Shown here one piece after another: positions 25,665 through 34,044 of a stretch of 64,000 bases of DNA (position 1 is the stretch's first letter; every line of letters begins with the position of its first letter). The DNA comes from Bacteroidia bacterium (GTDB lineage Bacteria; Bacteroidota; Bacteroidia; J057). The notes beneath the pieces are model-generated. The model saw only the letters and a list, made by a program, of their open reading frames with translations, was not told the origin of the DNA and did not search any database. Location of the stretch: NCBI GenBank assembly GCA_030430205.1, contig JAUIGE010000008.1, positions 1 through 64,000 of the forward strand, written 5' to 3'. A program made the position numbers and the translations under genes.

Positions 25665-26921
25665 CTATTTAAATCTGAGTGCGATCACAGGGTCTACTGA
25701 GGAAGCGACATAGGCTGGGATGATTCCCGCCAGCAGGCCCATAACCAAACTGATGATGGAACCGAAATATATTTCGCTTCGGGTGAGGCGGATTTCGAGC
25801 GGGAGCTCCGCCTTTTGGATAATCACATCCACCCACTCCATCAATCCATACACCATCAAGAGGCCCATTACCCCTCCAATGAGGCAAATGATCACCGCCT
25901 CAGACATAAACTGGTAGAGAATAAATTTTTTGCTGGCGCCCAGCGATTTTTGAATTCCGATTTGCTTGGTTCTTTCCCTTACCGAAATAAACATAATCAG
26001 CCCAATACTCACCAGCCCAATCAGGACCGCAAATATACTGATCCAGACTCCTACGGATCTCAAGACACCAAAGAAGCCATTGATCTGATTCATCAGCATT
26101 TCCTGCTTGTTGATGGAAAAATTATCCTCTGCACTTGGCCGCAGCCCCCGACTGGCTCGCATGATACCCGTCAATTCACTTTCTACATAGTCAATTTTAT
26201 CGGCTGAAGAAGCCTTTACAGCCAGTACCTTATCCACTCCCCTATTATTGAGGTTGTACATCAGGGCGCTGGTTTTATAGGGAACATAAATACCATCATC
26301 CACACTTGGCCCAAAAAGGGCCCCTTGCTTTTCGGCCACGCCCACTACCGTGAGCCGTTTTCCCCTGATCCGGATGCTTTCCCCCAAAGCATTTTTATCA
26401 TCAAAAAGCCCTTTATACAGATTGTATCCCAGTATACAGACCTGTCCTGCACGAAAGAATTCGGTCTGCGAAATCGGCCTGCCGTCCACCAATTTCCACT
26501 CATTGATGATATCAAAGCCTTCCGTAATACCAAAAACGCTGACAGGAGACATGCTTTTCCCTTCACGCTTGATGGTCTGCCCACCAAAGGTTACCTGATA
26601 ATAGGTACCATCTATATTTTTAAGGTTTTTGGCAACCTTTTGATAATCCTCAAAGCTTACCTTGGGTCTTCCCCAATACTTAAACCAATCATCGTTATTG
26701 TCCTTCCAGGGCCAGTTATGCACAAACATGGTTGTGTTGCCCAATGTCTCCAGATTTTTGGTAATGGAATGCTCCATGGAGTTGATCATGGTGCGGATAC
26801 CCGTGATCACAAATACCCCTATCGCCACTCCCAGCACAGTAAGCACTGTCCGGGATTTATAGCTTGTCAAAGCATTGGTGGCAAAATTGATACCTTCTGT
26901 AAGAAAGGAGAATAATTTCAT
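25665..26921 (-). CDS. ABC transporter permease, MacB type
   Basis: 418 residues, one MacB_PCD plus one FtsX domain (normal length). The N-terminal TM is in residues ~20-42 (SRTVLTVLGVAIGVFVITGIRTM), then the periplasmic domain, then three TMs at ~290-400, with RTKQIGIQKSLGASKKFILYQF between them and the family end AYVASSVDPVIALRFK. It works with an ATPase not encoded here. It starts 47 bp after the MoxR gene and is in the same direction. Its link to the MoxR/VWA genes may be only positional. The stop lies 2 bp from the heptad array. Confidence 0.85.
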   Translation of the reverse strand: MKLFSFLTEGINFATNALTSYKSRTVLTVLGVAIGVFVITGIRTMINSMEHSITKNLETLGNTTMFVHNWPWKDNNDDWFKYWGRPKVSFEDYQKVAKNLKNIDGTYYQVTFGGQTIKREGKSMSPVSVFGITEGFDIINEWKLVDGRPISQTEFFRAGQVCILGYNLYKGLFDDKNALGESIRIRGKRLTVVGVAEKQGALFGPSVDDGIYVPYKTSALMYNLNNRGVDKVLAVKASSADKIDYVESELTGIMRASRGLRPSAEDNFSINKQEMLMNQINGFFGVLRSVGVWISIFAVLIGLVSIGLIMFISVRERTKQIGIQKSLGASKKFILYQFMSEAVIICLIGGVMGLLMVYGLMEWVDVIIQKAELPLEIRLTRSEIYFGSIISLVMGLLAGIIPAYVASSVDPVIALRFK

Positions 26922-26968
26922 GCTGAAAAAATAAATATAGCCAATCAGTCGAAGCCTGCCTGCGCTTC

Positions 26969-28066
26969 TTACATATTTTCCAGCAAAATCTGGCTGATCT
27001 CAGGATCGGTCATGATTTCAGCCAACTGTGGGTTGGCGGAGGTCACCAGGTCCTGGGCCATGGCCAGACGAATGTCATTGGGCAAAAAGTCGATTTTGAT
27101 AAATCGTTTTACATTTTCCATCCTTGCTACATCCAGTTTATTTTCCTGCATGCCCAGGTAATTGACCAGACGGGTGCAAAGTGTCGCCAGTATATCGACC
27201 CGGATGGTTTCTTTCAACACCACCTCTTTAATAGGCATAAGCACCTCATTATCAAAGTCTTTTGCCTCACAAATCTCCTGTGGTGTAATCAGGCTGCTGA
27301 GGTTGTTGTTGACAAAGGAAATGAATGCTGAAACCGTCTGGCTGTCCAGGCAGGAGTCTCCCAGCAATTGTACCAAAGGCAGATTGGCGCCCAGGTCTTC
27401 AATATGTGAAATGGCTTCAAAAAACTGAACCAGCGTACGCGGGGTAGTCCGATGACCCGAGACAATCTCCGGATAGGTAAGCACGAAGTTGATCCCCCTC
27501 GGGTCTATTTGCTGCTTTTCAGCCCAGCGCGACCATACCTTTGCATCAAACTCAAGCGTAGTATGCATCATGCGTGTCAGCATGGCATCGTCCATGGGTG
27601 TTACGGAATAATCTCCGCCATCGGGATTGGCGGTCAGGATAATGTGCCATTGGCGAGGCAGCTTCCAGCTGACCAACTCATAGTTTTGCAGCAATTGCAT
27701 GATTCCCCGCAGGATGCGGTCATCGGCCCGATTGACATCGTCAATCAGCAGTATGCCCGGCCCTTCCTGGGAAGGAACCCAGGCAGGCGCCCGAAAGACA
27801 GTCTTTCCCTCCTCAATGGAAGGCATACCAAGCAAATCGCCCATTTCCTCAAATTGGGCAGGAGCGATATAGACAAACTGATAGCCCTTTTCCTGGGCAA
27901 TGCTTTCCACGATTTCGGTTTTTCCAATCCCATGGTTTCCCCATATACATATAGGCGTTTTTTTCCTCCCATGGGCTTCGGCCTGCTCATTGACCAGCAA
28001 AACATGCTCAACAAAGGCGATGACTTCTGTGGCTTTTGCCTTCGTACCGTAATAGATATAGTTCAT
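26969..28066 (-). CDS. MoxR-type AAA+ ATPase
   Basis: 365 residues. Walker A is GNHGIGKT at 43-50, Walker B ILLIDDVNRAD at ~105-115, sensor-1 ILTANPD near 148, and a MoxR-like lid follows. MoxR ATPases remodel partner proteins and act with VWA-domain partners, here the gene directly upstream in transcription (28174-29454). The pair fits the MoxR/VWA chaperone arrangement. The C-terminal ~90 residues (VKRFIKIDFLPNDIRLAMAQDLVTSANPQLAEI) are helical and less conserved. The ATG is 4 bp from a 12-copy heptad array that fills the gap to the VWA gene. Confidence 0.85.
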   Translation of the reverse strand: MNYIYYGTKAKATEVIAFVEHVLLVNEQAEAHGRKKTPICIWGNHGIGKTEIVESIAQEKGYQFVYIAPAQFEEMGDLLGMPSIEEGKTVFRAPAWVPSQEGPGILLIDDVNRADDRILRGIMQLLQNYELVSWKLPRQWHIILTANPDGGDYSVTPMDDAMLTRMMHTTLEFDAKVWSRWAEKQQIDPRGINFVLTYPEIVSGHRTTPRTLVQFFEAISHIEDLGANLPLVQLLGDSCLDSQTVSAFISFVNNNLSSLITPQEICEAKDFDNEVLMPIKEVVLKETIRVDILATLCTRLVNYLGMQENKLDVARMENVKRFIKIDFLPNDIRLAMAQDLVTSANPQLAEIMTDPEISQILLENM

Positions 28067-28070
28067 TTTT

Positions 28071-28154
28071 GTGTTTCGAGTTTTGGGTTTCGAGTTTCGG
28101 GTTTCGAGTTTCGAGTTTTGTGTTTCGGGTTTCGGGTTTTGTGTTTCGGGTTTC
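28071..28154. repeat. GGGTTTY-type heptad array, 12 copies
   Basis: Twelve exact-period heptads (GTGTTTC, GAGTTTT, GGGTTTC, GAGTTTC variants) starting 5 bp before the MoxR ATG. In the sense of the minus-strand gene they read GAAACNC / AAAACNC, i.e. the same orientation as the arrays near 16916 and 36730 relative to their genes. Confidence 0.9.
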
Positions 28155-28158
28155 TATT

Positions 28159-28190
28159 TGCTAATCCGCAAATCTACGAATCTGCTAATC
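28159..28190. repeat. octamer repeat covering the VWA gene stop
   Basis: AATC spaced every 8 bp (AATCCGCA AATCTACG AATCTGCT AATCTAAC). On the minus strand it reads as degenerate AGATTAGC units, related to the AGCAGATT octamers at 11948 and 33993. It encodes the final residues RLADS and the stop of the VWA gene. Confidence 0.6.
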
Positions 28191-29454
28191 TAACCTTCCT
28201 CCCTGGTAGATTTTCCCAGGCTTCCTCTTCCGGCCTGATGCCTTCTCTTGTTATGATCCATAGGATGGGTTGGCGGCTGGCGACTTCAGGAGCCGGCCCA
28301 AAGCCGTCTGTAAAATAAAAAATGGCATCTGGCCGATATGTCATATTTGCAAAGCGAATAGGTTCATCAAAAGCAGTGCCTCCCCTGCCTTTGATCACCT
28401 GAGGCAGGATTCCTTTATACGGATAAGTCCGCTGGATTTTGGAGTCACATTCTGCTACCAGCAATTCGCCTCCCTGCCGCCAAAGGTGGTATAATTCATT
28501 GAAAAAAGCATGCAATTCATCTTCCTTCATGCTGGCGGAAGTGTCCAGAACGACCAGGACTTTTTGCTTGTGTTTTACCTGTATACCCGGAGTGGTGCCG
28601 TATCGCTTGGAAGGCCTTCGAATGGTATTGGCGAGACGTGTCTTGCTGCTGTTGCTGGCAAAAAGGCGCAGAATTCTGCGCCAGTCAAATTGGGGGGCAG
28701 CGGCGAGTGCGAAGCGCTCCAAATAGGCCTCCAGGCCTGAAGGGACTGCCCCCTGCCCCTTGTCTTTGACACGGTTCATGCTGCGCCGCAGGGCGCTGTT
28801 GATGGCCTGCTCCAGGAGCTGGCGTTCGGGAGCGCTCAGGCGCTCAAACTCATCCCAATAGCGATGGCGGTCCAGCTCGGGATGCCCTTCTTTGAGCATC
28901 TGATCCAGCAGGCTGCTGTCTGCGGGCTTGCCTTTTCCGGGGCGGTTACGCTTTCCTCGGGGAGACATATTTTGCTCATCCTTCGCATCCATGCGCTGCT
29001 CTACCTCCGCCAAAAGCTTTTGGTAGTAATAGCCCACATCCTGATGGGCCTGAAGCTTGAGGTAGGCAAAATCTTCCAGCAAAATGGGCTCTCCGGGCAA
29101 TTGAGAACGATCTATATATTGATTGACGACTATGTCGGCAGCGATGTTAAACAGGCGTTTAAAGGGAAACTGATGCGCAATCACTATGTGTTTGAGCAAT
29201 ACATGAAGCATTTCATGCTTGATGATCCCATAACGATGCCCAGCATCTTTCAACTCATTTTGCCAATAATCGGGGTTAATCACCAATTTGACCTGCTCAT
29301 CAGAAGCCAGCCTCACGCCCAGGGTCGGGCCTTCTTCATTTACCTCCCGCAGCATGCCCGAAAAAAAGTGCCCATAAAATGGCTCTTGTAGCAAAAATTG
29401 TACACTCGTCCGGGTAACCTGATCTAGTATCGCTTCCTTCTGTTCTCTTTTCAA
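28174..29454 (-). CDS. HExxH metallopeptidase-like / VWA protein (DUF2201 type)
   Basis: 426 residues. The start is TTG at 29454, which overlaps the stop of the upstream gene (TTGA); no ATG is available before residue 33. The N-terminal half has a zinc-peptidase-like KHEMLHVLLKH (H80, E81, H84) followed by FNIAADIVVNQYI, as in DUF2201. A charged linker (~165-190) is followed by helices. The C-terminal VWA-like domain has MIDAS residues in VVLDTSASM (D304, S306, S308) and later GRGGTAFDEP. Proteins of this kind partner with MoxR ATPases, here the next gene in the operon. The function is unknown; conflict, stress and assembly roles are all described or proposed for related systems. The last five codons come from an intergenic octamer repeat. 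Confidence 0.8.
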   Translation of the reverse strand: MKREQKEAILDQVTRTSVQFLLQEPFYGHFFSGMLREVNEEGPTLGVRLASDEQVKLVINPDYWQNELKDAGHRYGIIKHEMLHVLLKHIVIAHQFPFKRLFNIAADIVVNQYIDRSQLPGEPILLEDFAYLKLQAHQDVGYYYQKLLAEVEQRMDAKDEQNMSPRGKRNRPGKGKPADSSLLDQMLKEGHPELDRHRYWDEFERLSAPERQLLEQAINSALRRSMNRVKDKGQGAVPSGLEAYLERFALAAAPQFDWRRILRLFASNSSKTRLANTIRRPSKRYGTTPGIQVKHKQKVLVVLDTSASMKEDELHAFFNELYHLWRQGGELLVAECDSKIQRTYPYKGILPQVIKGRGGTAFDEPIRFANMTYRPDAIFYFTDGFGPAPEVASRQPILWIITREGIRPEEEAWENLPGRKVRLADS

Positions 29455-30404
29455 GTCAATGGTTCGTTGGATTTTAAGACAATTCTCAGGTTGGGGGATT
29501 TGCCAGCCTGAATTTTTTGAAGACAGGCCTTGCCTGCATCTGTCAACATAGGCTGGCTTACAGCCAGGACAAATAAACGAGGCATTTCAAGGATTGTTTG
29601 GGGTAAATAATCAATCGGGTTGAAAGTCAGGTCGAGGATACGCAGGTTGTGCAAGTGGCCGATTTCATCCGGCACTTCGGTGATGCCATTTGCCATGAGC
29701 CTCAGTTCCTGTAGCTGCTTCATGCCCAGCAGGGAGCCGGGAATGCTTTTCAAGGCATGCTCTCCCTGACCATAAATGGTCAGTTTTTCTATCTGGTCCT
29801 GCTGGCTTACAGCATCAGGCAGGCTTTTTAAAAGCCCGAGGTTCAGGCTGTTATTATAAATCATTGCCTGGAGGCAATTGTCAAAATAGGCCTCCTGATC
29901 CTTTTCAACCAGGTATTTGAAGGCTGACCATACTTTGGGATTGATTTGTTTGTCCTTGTCGTATTTGTTTGCCAGGCAAACCATCAGGGCCAGGCGGGGG
30001 GTGTTGAGGTCTGCCAAAAGCTTTTGAAGCTTTTCGAGATCCCCAGCGAGGTCGCTGGGGGCTGGATAGCCAAATTGCTTGAAAGTCTGATAAGCCTTTT
30101 CCTGCACCTCAGCCTCCAGAAAAGACTTTACCCATCCATAAGAAGTACCTACTGTTCCTACAGATAAATACCTGAACCACAGAGCCTCATACAAAAAATC
30201 TGGCCCTAAGGCCTTTGCAATTTTGATACCCAGGGTTACCCTTGGCCTGTTGTTTCCACTGAGATAATCCACGAGAAGTTCATCCCGGAAAGCCTCCGGC
30301 AGGCCATGGGCCTGTATAAGGGTCAGCGCAAGCTGCTGATTGGCTGCAAGCGGACTTGCGAACAAGTCTTTGATGCGGGCCAGCATGGGAATGGAATAGT
30401 TCAT
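29451..30404 (-). CDS. leucine-rich-repeat protein of the MoxR/VWA cassette
   Basis: 317 residues from the ATG at 30404 (NYSIPMLARIKDLF). An in-frame extension to 30464 would read through the heptad array and is rejected. The N-terminal ~200 residues are helical with no known family (LASPLAANQQLALTLIQAHGLPEAF, VDYLSGNNRPRVTLGIKIAKALG). The C-terminal ~100 hold four or five LRRs (MKQLQELRLMANGITEVPDEIGHLHNLRILDLTFNPIDYLPQTI). There is no signal peptide, so it is cytoplasmic. It overlaps the VWA gene by 4 bp, so the two are translationally coupled. It may be the recognition or scaffold part of the MoxR/VWA system. Confidence 0.7.
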   Translation of the reverse strand: MNYSIPMLARIKDLFASPLAANQQLALTLIQAHGLPEAFRDELLVDYLSGNNRPRVTLGIKIAKALGPDFLYEALWFRYLSVGTVGTSYGWVKSFLEAEVQEKAYQTFKQFGYPAPSDLAGDLEKLQKLLADLNTPRLALMVCLANKYDKDKQINPKVWSAFKYLVEKDQEAYFDNCLQAMIYNNSLNLGLLKSLPDAVSQQDQIEKLTIYGQGEHALKSIPGSLLGMKQLQELRLMANGITEVPDEIGHLHNLRILDLTFNPIDYLPQTILEMPRLFVLAVSQPMLTDAGKACLQKIQAGKSPNLRIVLKSNEPLT

Positions 30405-30410
30405 AGGAAA

Positions 30411-30445
30411 GAGTAGAGAGCAGAGAGCAGAGAGTAGAGAGCAGA
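30411..30445. repeat. GAGYAGA heptad array, 5 copies
   Basis: Five heptads GAGTAGA/GAGCAGA ending 6 bp from the ATG (30404) of the LRR gene. This is the same family as 16841-16912, in the opposite orientation relative to its gene. Confidence 0.8.
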
Positions 30446-30553
30446 GATGTGAGACTAAAGACATTTCTGTTTACAGCATCCCTGAATTTTAATAAAGGGC
30501 AAAAATCTACAATCACCGCCAGAATGGCAAGAAGAAGTAAATCCTGGTTTCTT

Positions 30554-30658
30554 GTCTCTCGTCTCTCGTCTCTCGTCTCTCGTCTCTCGTCTCTCGTCTC
30601 TATTCTCTATTCTCTATTCTCTATTCTCTATTCTCTATTCTCTATTCTCTATTCTATT
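30554..30658. repeat. GTCTCTC then TTCTCTA heptad array, ~15 copies
   Basis: Six copies of GTCTCTC, one transitional GTCTCTA, then at least six TTCTCTA, all in 7-bp register. The clean switch of unit without a change in period suggests repeated slippage of a mutated unit. It lies ~150 bp upstream of the LRR gene start. Confidence 0.9.
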
Positions 30659-30672
30659 GTCCCGCCCCCAAC

Positions 30673-30704
30673 AAAAAAAAAGCGACCCGTCGTAACGGAT
30701 CGCC
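30673..30704 (-). terminator. rho-independent terminator
   Basis: On the minus strand, GCGATCCGT (30703-30695) pairs with ACGGGTCGC (30690-30682), one G-U, four-nt loop, followed by nine Ts (30681-30673). It is placed ~90 bp beyond the stop of the DUF4783 gene (30795). Confidence 0.75.
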
Positions 30705-30794
30705 CCACTCCAATAAATAATCCAGTTTTGCTCCTAAATCTTAAAATTTCTTTATTTTCTCAATGCTTAAAAAAACTCCCGACCTGAAAAAAAA

Positions 30795-31202
30795 TTACTT
30801 CTGACGTTCAAATTTGATCTGATTGATTACATAATGAGTGTGATGGAGCTTCAAATACAAGTCAACTTCGAAAACACCTTCCTTGCTGCGGTAAGTACCC
30901 AAGGCATAAATGGTGTTATCAGTACTCCCCTGGTGGTTAAATGTAAAAGCTGCAGGGGGGAACGATTCTAAAAAGTTCTTCATAACGAACTTAGCCTGGC
31001 TTTTTGCATACTCTTTACTTTCGCCAGACAGTGTGATTTCAACACGTTCATTAAAGTAAGAGGATAATCTTTCTGCGTCATTGTGTACAAAACACTCTAC
31101 AATGTCATTTAAAACAACTTTGTCATTGGTCTGAGCGAAAACACTTTGGCAGAGGGTAGCAAGAGCAATGGAAAACACGAGTACAATTAAACCTAACCTC
31201 AT
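30795..31202 (-). CDS. DUF4783 family secreted protein
   Basis: 135 residues. A signal peptide ends at VFAQ (~24). The rest is a small NTF2-like alpha+beta domain with the DUF4783 pattern: DAERLSSYFNERVEITLSGESKEYAKSQAKFVMKNFLESFPP, FTFNHQGSTDNTIYALGTY and VINQIKFER. Members are widespread single-domain periplasmic proteins of Bacteroidota without an assigned function. It stands alone, with its own terminator. Confidence 0.75.
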   Translation of the reverse strand: MRLGLIVLVFSIALATLCQSVFAQTNDKVVLNDIVECFVHNDAERLSSYFNERVEITLSGESKEYAKSQAKFVMKNFLESFPPAAFTFNHQGSTDNTIYALGTYRSKEGVFEVDLYLKLHHTHYVINQIKFERQK

Positions 31203-31461
31203 TTGCGCTACACTTACGTTGTTAAAGCTTTTTCTTCTTTTTTTCTGAATTTCTTACAAACATCAGGCATAAATCATGCCAGTTTCGTCAGTTTTGTAAA
31301 AATCCATGAAATGGAAATAACGTCTATTGGTGTTTTGGCAAAAACCAGTCCACACTTATCTTTTTCCAAAAAAATGTAATACTTTTTCACAAAAGAATAC
31401 CAACTATTACGGATAGCCTATTTGCAGCCTTTTTGGCCTTACTTCCTGTAAAATTTATGCT

Positions 31462-31469
31462 TACTTTTG
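31462..31469 (+). promoter_or_regulatory. -7 box TACTTTTG of gpmI
   Basis: TACTTTTG fits TAnnTTTG and ends only 4 bp before the gpmI ATG at 31474. No good -33 TTTG is seen at 17-19 bp. If used, the transcript would start at or next to the A of the ATG, i.e. leaderless. Confidence 0.4.
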
Positions 31470-31473
31470 GCCC

Positions 31474-33030
31474 ATGAAATCAAACAAAGCAATTCTAATC
31501 ATCATGGATGGATGGGGAATTGCGGAAGATCCTTCCGTGAGTGCTATAGAAGCAGCCAATACCCCTTTTTATGACCAGTGTCTCCAAAAGTATCCACATA
31601 TACAGCTTGAAGCTTCAGGCACAGCAGTGGGCCTGCCGGCAGGTCAAATGGGCAATTCGGAGGTAGGGCACATGAATATCGGCGCAGGCCGCATTGTTTA
31701 TCAGATGCTCGAACGCATCAACCAAAGCATAAAAGATGGCTCTTTCGCCAAGAATGAGCAGTTTCAGGACATCATTTCCTACTGCAAATCACAGCAAAAG
31801 CCTATGCATTTGATGGGCCTTCTTTCTGATGGAGGAGTTCATAGCACTATAGATCACCTGACAGGAATCCTTTCAGAGTTGGCAAAACACGATCTTCCCG
31901 CTGGGATTTTTATACACTGTTTTACGGATGGCCGTGACACAGATCCCAAAGGCGGTATACATTACCTCAAAGACCTGCAGGAAAAGCTCGACGAGCTGGG
32001 TGTCGGAAAAATTGCTTCCATCATTGGAAGATACTATGCGATGGATAGAGATAAGCGCTGGGAGCGCACACGCAAGGCTTATGACCTTTTGGTGCACGCA
32101 AAAGGGCAAGCCTTTGAAAACGCACAGGAAGCTATGCTTGCCGCCTATGAAAAAGGCCTCACAGATGAGTTCGCTGAACCTATAATTCTTACCGAAAACA
32201 GCAAGCCCATAGCTGTAGTACAGGAGGAAGATGCCGTACTTTTCTTCAATTTCAGGACAGATAGGGGGCGTCAACTTACACAGGTTTTGACGCAGGAAAA
32301 TGTTCCTGAGCAGCAGATGCACAAGCTGAAATTGCATTATACCACCATGACACGTTATGATGCGACCTTTCAGGATGTGCGGGTTATTTTTGAAAAAGAA
32401 GCAATCCAAAATGGTCTGGGCGAATACCTTTCCCATCAGGGCAAGCGCCAGATTCGCATCGCCGAAACGGAAAAATATCCCCATGTGACCTTTTTCTTTA
32501 ATGGAGGTCGGGAAAAGCCCATGGAAGGGGAAGAACACATCCTTTGCCCTTCTCCCAAAGTCGCTACCTACGATTTGCAACCGACTATGAGCGCCCAGCA
32601 AATCTGTGATAAAATCATCCCACGCCTACAGGCTGCCGATGTGGACTATGTCTGCCTCAACTTTGCCAATCCGGATATGGTGGGCCATACAGGCGTTTTT
32701 GAAGCGGCAGTGATAGCCTGCGAAACGGTAGACCGATGCACCCAGGCAGTCGCTGAAGCGGCAATGAAAAGTGGATTTAAAATCATTATCACAGCTGACC
32801 ATGGCAATGCTGACCGCATGCGCAACCCCGACGGCAGTCCCCATACGGCCCATACGACTGTGCAGGTGCCTTGCATCCTGATCGATCCTGCGCAGGAATT
32901 TACTTTCGCCTCCAACGCAACGGGAAAATTGGGCGACCTTGCCCCTACTTTCCTCCAACTGATGAATATGCCAGTGCCCGCAGAAATGACCGGAAATGTT
33001 TTGGTAAAAAAACTGGAGGTGAAAATATGA
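31474..33030 (+). CDS. gpmI: 2,3-bisphosphoglycerate-independent phosphoglycerate mutase
   Basis: 518 residues, normal for the family. It interconverts 3- and 2-phosphoglycerate in glycolysis and gluconeogenesis using two Mn2+ ions. IIMDGWGI holds metal ligand D12; S62 in MGNSEVGHMNIGAGR is the phosphoserine nucleophile; FTDGRDTDPKGG, GRYYAMDRDKRWERT, NPDMVGHTG and ITADHGNAD complete the two-domain alkaline-phosphatase-like site. It is followed by a small secreted protein gene through an ATGA overlap, and crcB comes next, so the three may form one transcript. Confidence 0.96.
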   Translation: MKSNKAILIIMDGWGIAEDPSVSAIEAANTPFYDQCLQKYPHIQLEASGTAVGLPAGQMGNSEVGHMNIGAGRIVYQMLERINQSIKDGSFAKNEQFQDIISYCKSQQKPMHLMGLLSDGGVHSTIDHLTGILSELAKHDLPAGIFIHCFTDGRDTDPKGGIHYLKDLQEKLDELGVGKIASIIGRYYAMDRDKRWERTRKAYDLLVHAKGQAFENAQEAMLAAYEKGLTDEFAEPIILTENSKPIAVVQEEDAVLFFNFRTDRGRQLTQVLTQENVPEQQMHKLKLHYTTMTRYDATFQDVRVIFEKEAIQNGLGEYLSHQGKRQIRIAETEKYPHVTFFFNGGREKPMEGEEHILCPSPKVATYDLQPTMSAQQICDKIIPRLQAADVDYVCLNFANPDMVGHTGVFEAAVIACETVDRCTQAVAEAAMKSGFKIIITADHGNADRMRNPDGSPHTAHTTVQVPCILIDPAQEFTFASNATGKLGDLAPTFLQLMNMPVPAEMTGNVLVKKLEVKI

Positions 33031-33587
33031 AAATGCTGCTCCTGTCAGCATTTTTTGCTGTCACATCTTTATTTGCTCAGGAAACACTTCCTGCTGAGCT
33101 TTTTAAGCAACAGCTTCAAAGAAGCTGTGAGGCCAATATGCACATCACCAAATCCGTTCAGGATTTGAATGAGCCTGAGGCTGCGCCTCAGACAAAATCC
33201 ATTCTTGCCTCCGCAGGCGATGCCTGCGTTCTTCAGGATGAACTCGTTCATGCATTTTTGATCTACCATGGCGAAAAACGCCTGCAGGAGTTTTTCCAGG
33301 TAGTACAAAAGGGTGATACCCTGGTGGCAAGTCTTCTCCCTGAGAAGGTAAAAAGTGGGGCCCTGCTCTATCAAAAGATCCTTCTTTCAAAAGACGGGAA
33401 GACCCTTTTGTATGTGGAAAGCAAAATCCTTCGCGAATACTGGCTCTACACCACCTCTTCCCACATCAAACTCCATTTCGATGCCCAGGGCCTGTATCAG
33501 AGCCATGAATTGGAAACCCGCACCGATGTCGCAATCATAGGTGATGGCGTAAATGTGAGAATTTTGGGAAAAAGAGAAGTTAAGTAG
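33027..33587 (+). CDS. secreted protein of unknown function
   Basis: 186 residues from the ATG at 33027, which overlaps the gpmI stop (ATGA). A longer in-frame ORF from 32871 lies wholly inside gpmI and is rejected. A signal peptide ends at SLFAQ (~17). The mature protein has two Cys (in SCEAN and DACVL) that could form a disulphide, and a beta-rich C-terminal half (LLYVESKILREYWLYTTSSHIKLHFDAQG). I do not recognise the family. Translation is coupled to a glycolytic gene, but a functional link is not implied. Confidence 0.7.
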   Translation: MKMLLLSAFFAVTSLFAQETLPAELFKQQLQRSCEANMHITKSVQDLNEPEAAPQTKSILASAGDACVLQDELVHAFLIYHGEKRLQEFFQVVQKGDTLVASLLPEKVKSGALLYQKILLSKDGKTLLYVESKILREYWLYTTSSHIKLHFDAQGLYQSHELETRTDVAIIGDGVNVRILGKREVK

Positions 33588-33601
33588 GAAGCCCAAACAG
33601 C

Positions 33602-33976
33602 ATGTTAAACCTTCTCCTCATATTTATTGGCGGTGGCCTGGGAAGCCTGGCCCGATTTGGGATATCGAAGTGGCTGAACCCGCCTGTCGGCGGATTTCCC
33701 TGGGGCACCCTCGCCGCAAATACACTGGCCTGCCTGGTACTTGGCCTGGTGGCTGTCCTTATTTCTCAAAAAAGTGGTATCTCAAAAGAACTACAGGCCA
33801 TGATCCTGATTGGTTTCTGCGGAGGCTTTTCAACCTTTTCCACTTTCAGCATGGAGACCCTGCGCATGATCCAAAACGGGCAGTGGCTGATGGCAACGGC
33901 TTACGTTTTTCTTTCTTTGCTATCCTGTCTTTTTATCCTGGCAGCAGTAGCCAAGATGCTGAACATCAAGCCCTAA
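33602..33976 (+). CDS. crcB: fluoride exporter CrcB/FluC
   Basis: 124 residues with four TM helices. It is a dual-topology dimeric F- channel that prevents fluoride toxicity. Family motifs are visible: GGGLGSLARFG near the start, WGTLAANTLACLVLG (central pore Asn), and GFCGGFSTFSTFSMET (the phenylalanine box and Ser/Thr track). The ATG is 14 bp after the preceding stop, so co-transcription with gpmI is likely. No fluoride riboswitch was seen. Confidence 0.93.
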   Translation: MLNLLLIFIGGGLGSLARFGISKWLNPPVGGFPWGTLAANTLACLVLGLVAVLISQKSGISKELQAMILIGFCGGFSTFSTFSMETLRMIQNGQWLMATAYVFLSLLSCLFILAAVAKMLNIKP

Positions 33977-33992
33977 ACCTATCTCTTGACAT

Positions 33993-34035
33993 GAGCAGAT
34001 TAGCAAAACCAGGTTTTTCATCTGCCAATCTGCTC
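33993..34035. terminator. octamer hairpin between crcB and pepD
   Basis: GAGCAGATTAGCA (33993-34005) pairs with TGCCAATCTGCTC (34023-34035), with one mismatch in 13. The genes are convergent, so it can serve both. The arm is the same AGCAGATT octamer family as at 11948-11996. Confidence 0.55.
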
Positions 34036-34044
34036 ATCCGCTAA

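Larger units (their letters stand above)
30405..30794. other. intergenic, repeat-filled
   Basis: No gene. It contains two heptad arrays (30411-30445, 30554-30658) and a rho-independent terminator (30673-30704) for the upstream minus-strand gene. Unique sequence between 30446 and 30550 probably holds the LRR-operon promoter, but no clear TAnnTTTG box was found. Confidence 0.6.

Noticed and set aside
33993-34035. Fluoride riboswitch next to crcB
   Set aside because: The structure is downstream of crcB and made of AGCAGATT octamers; nothing resembling the crcB motif precedes the gene.
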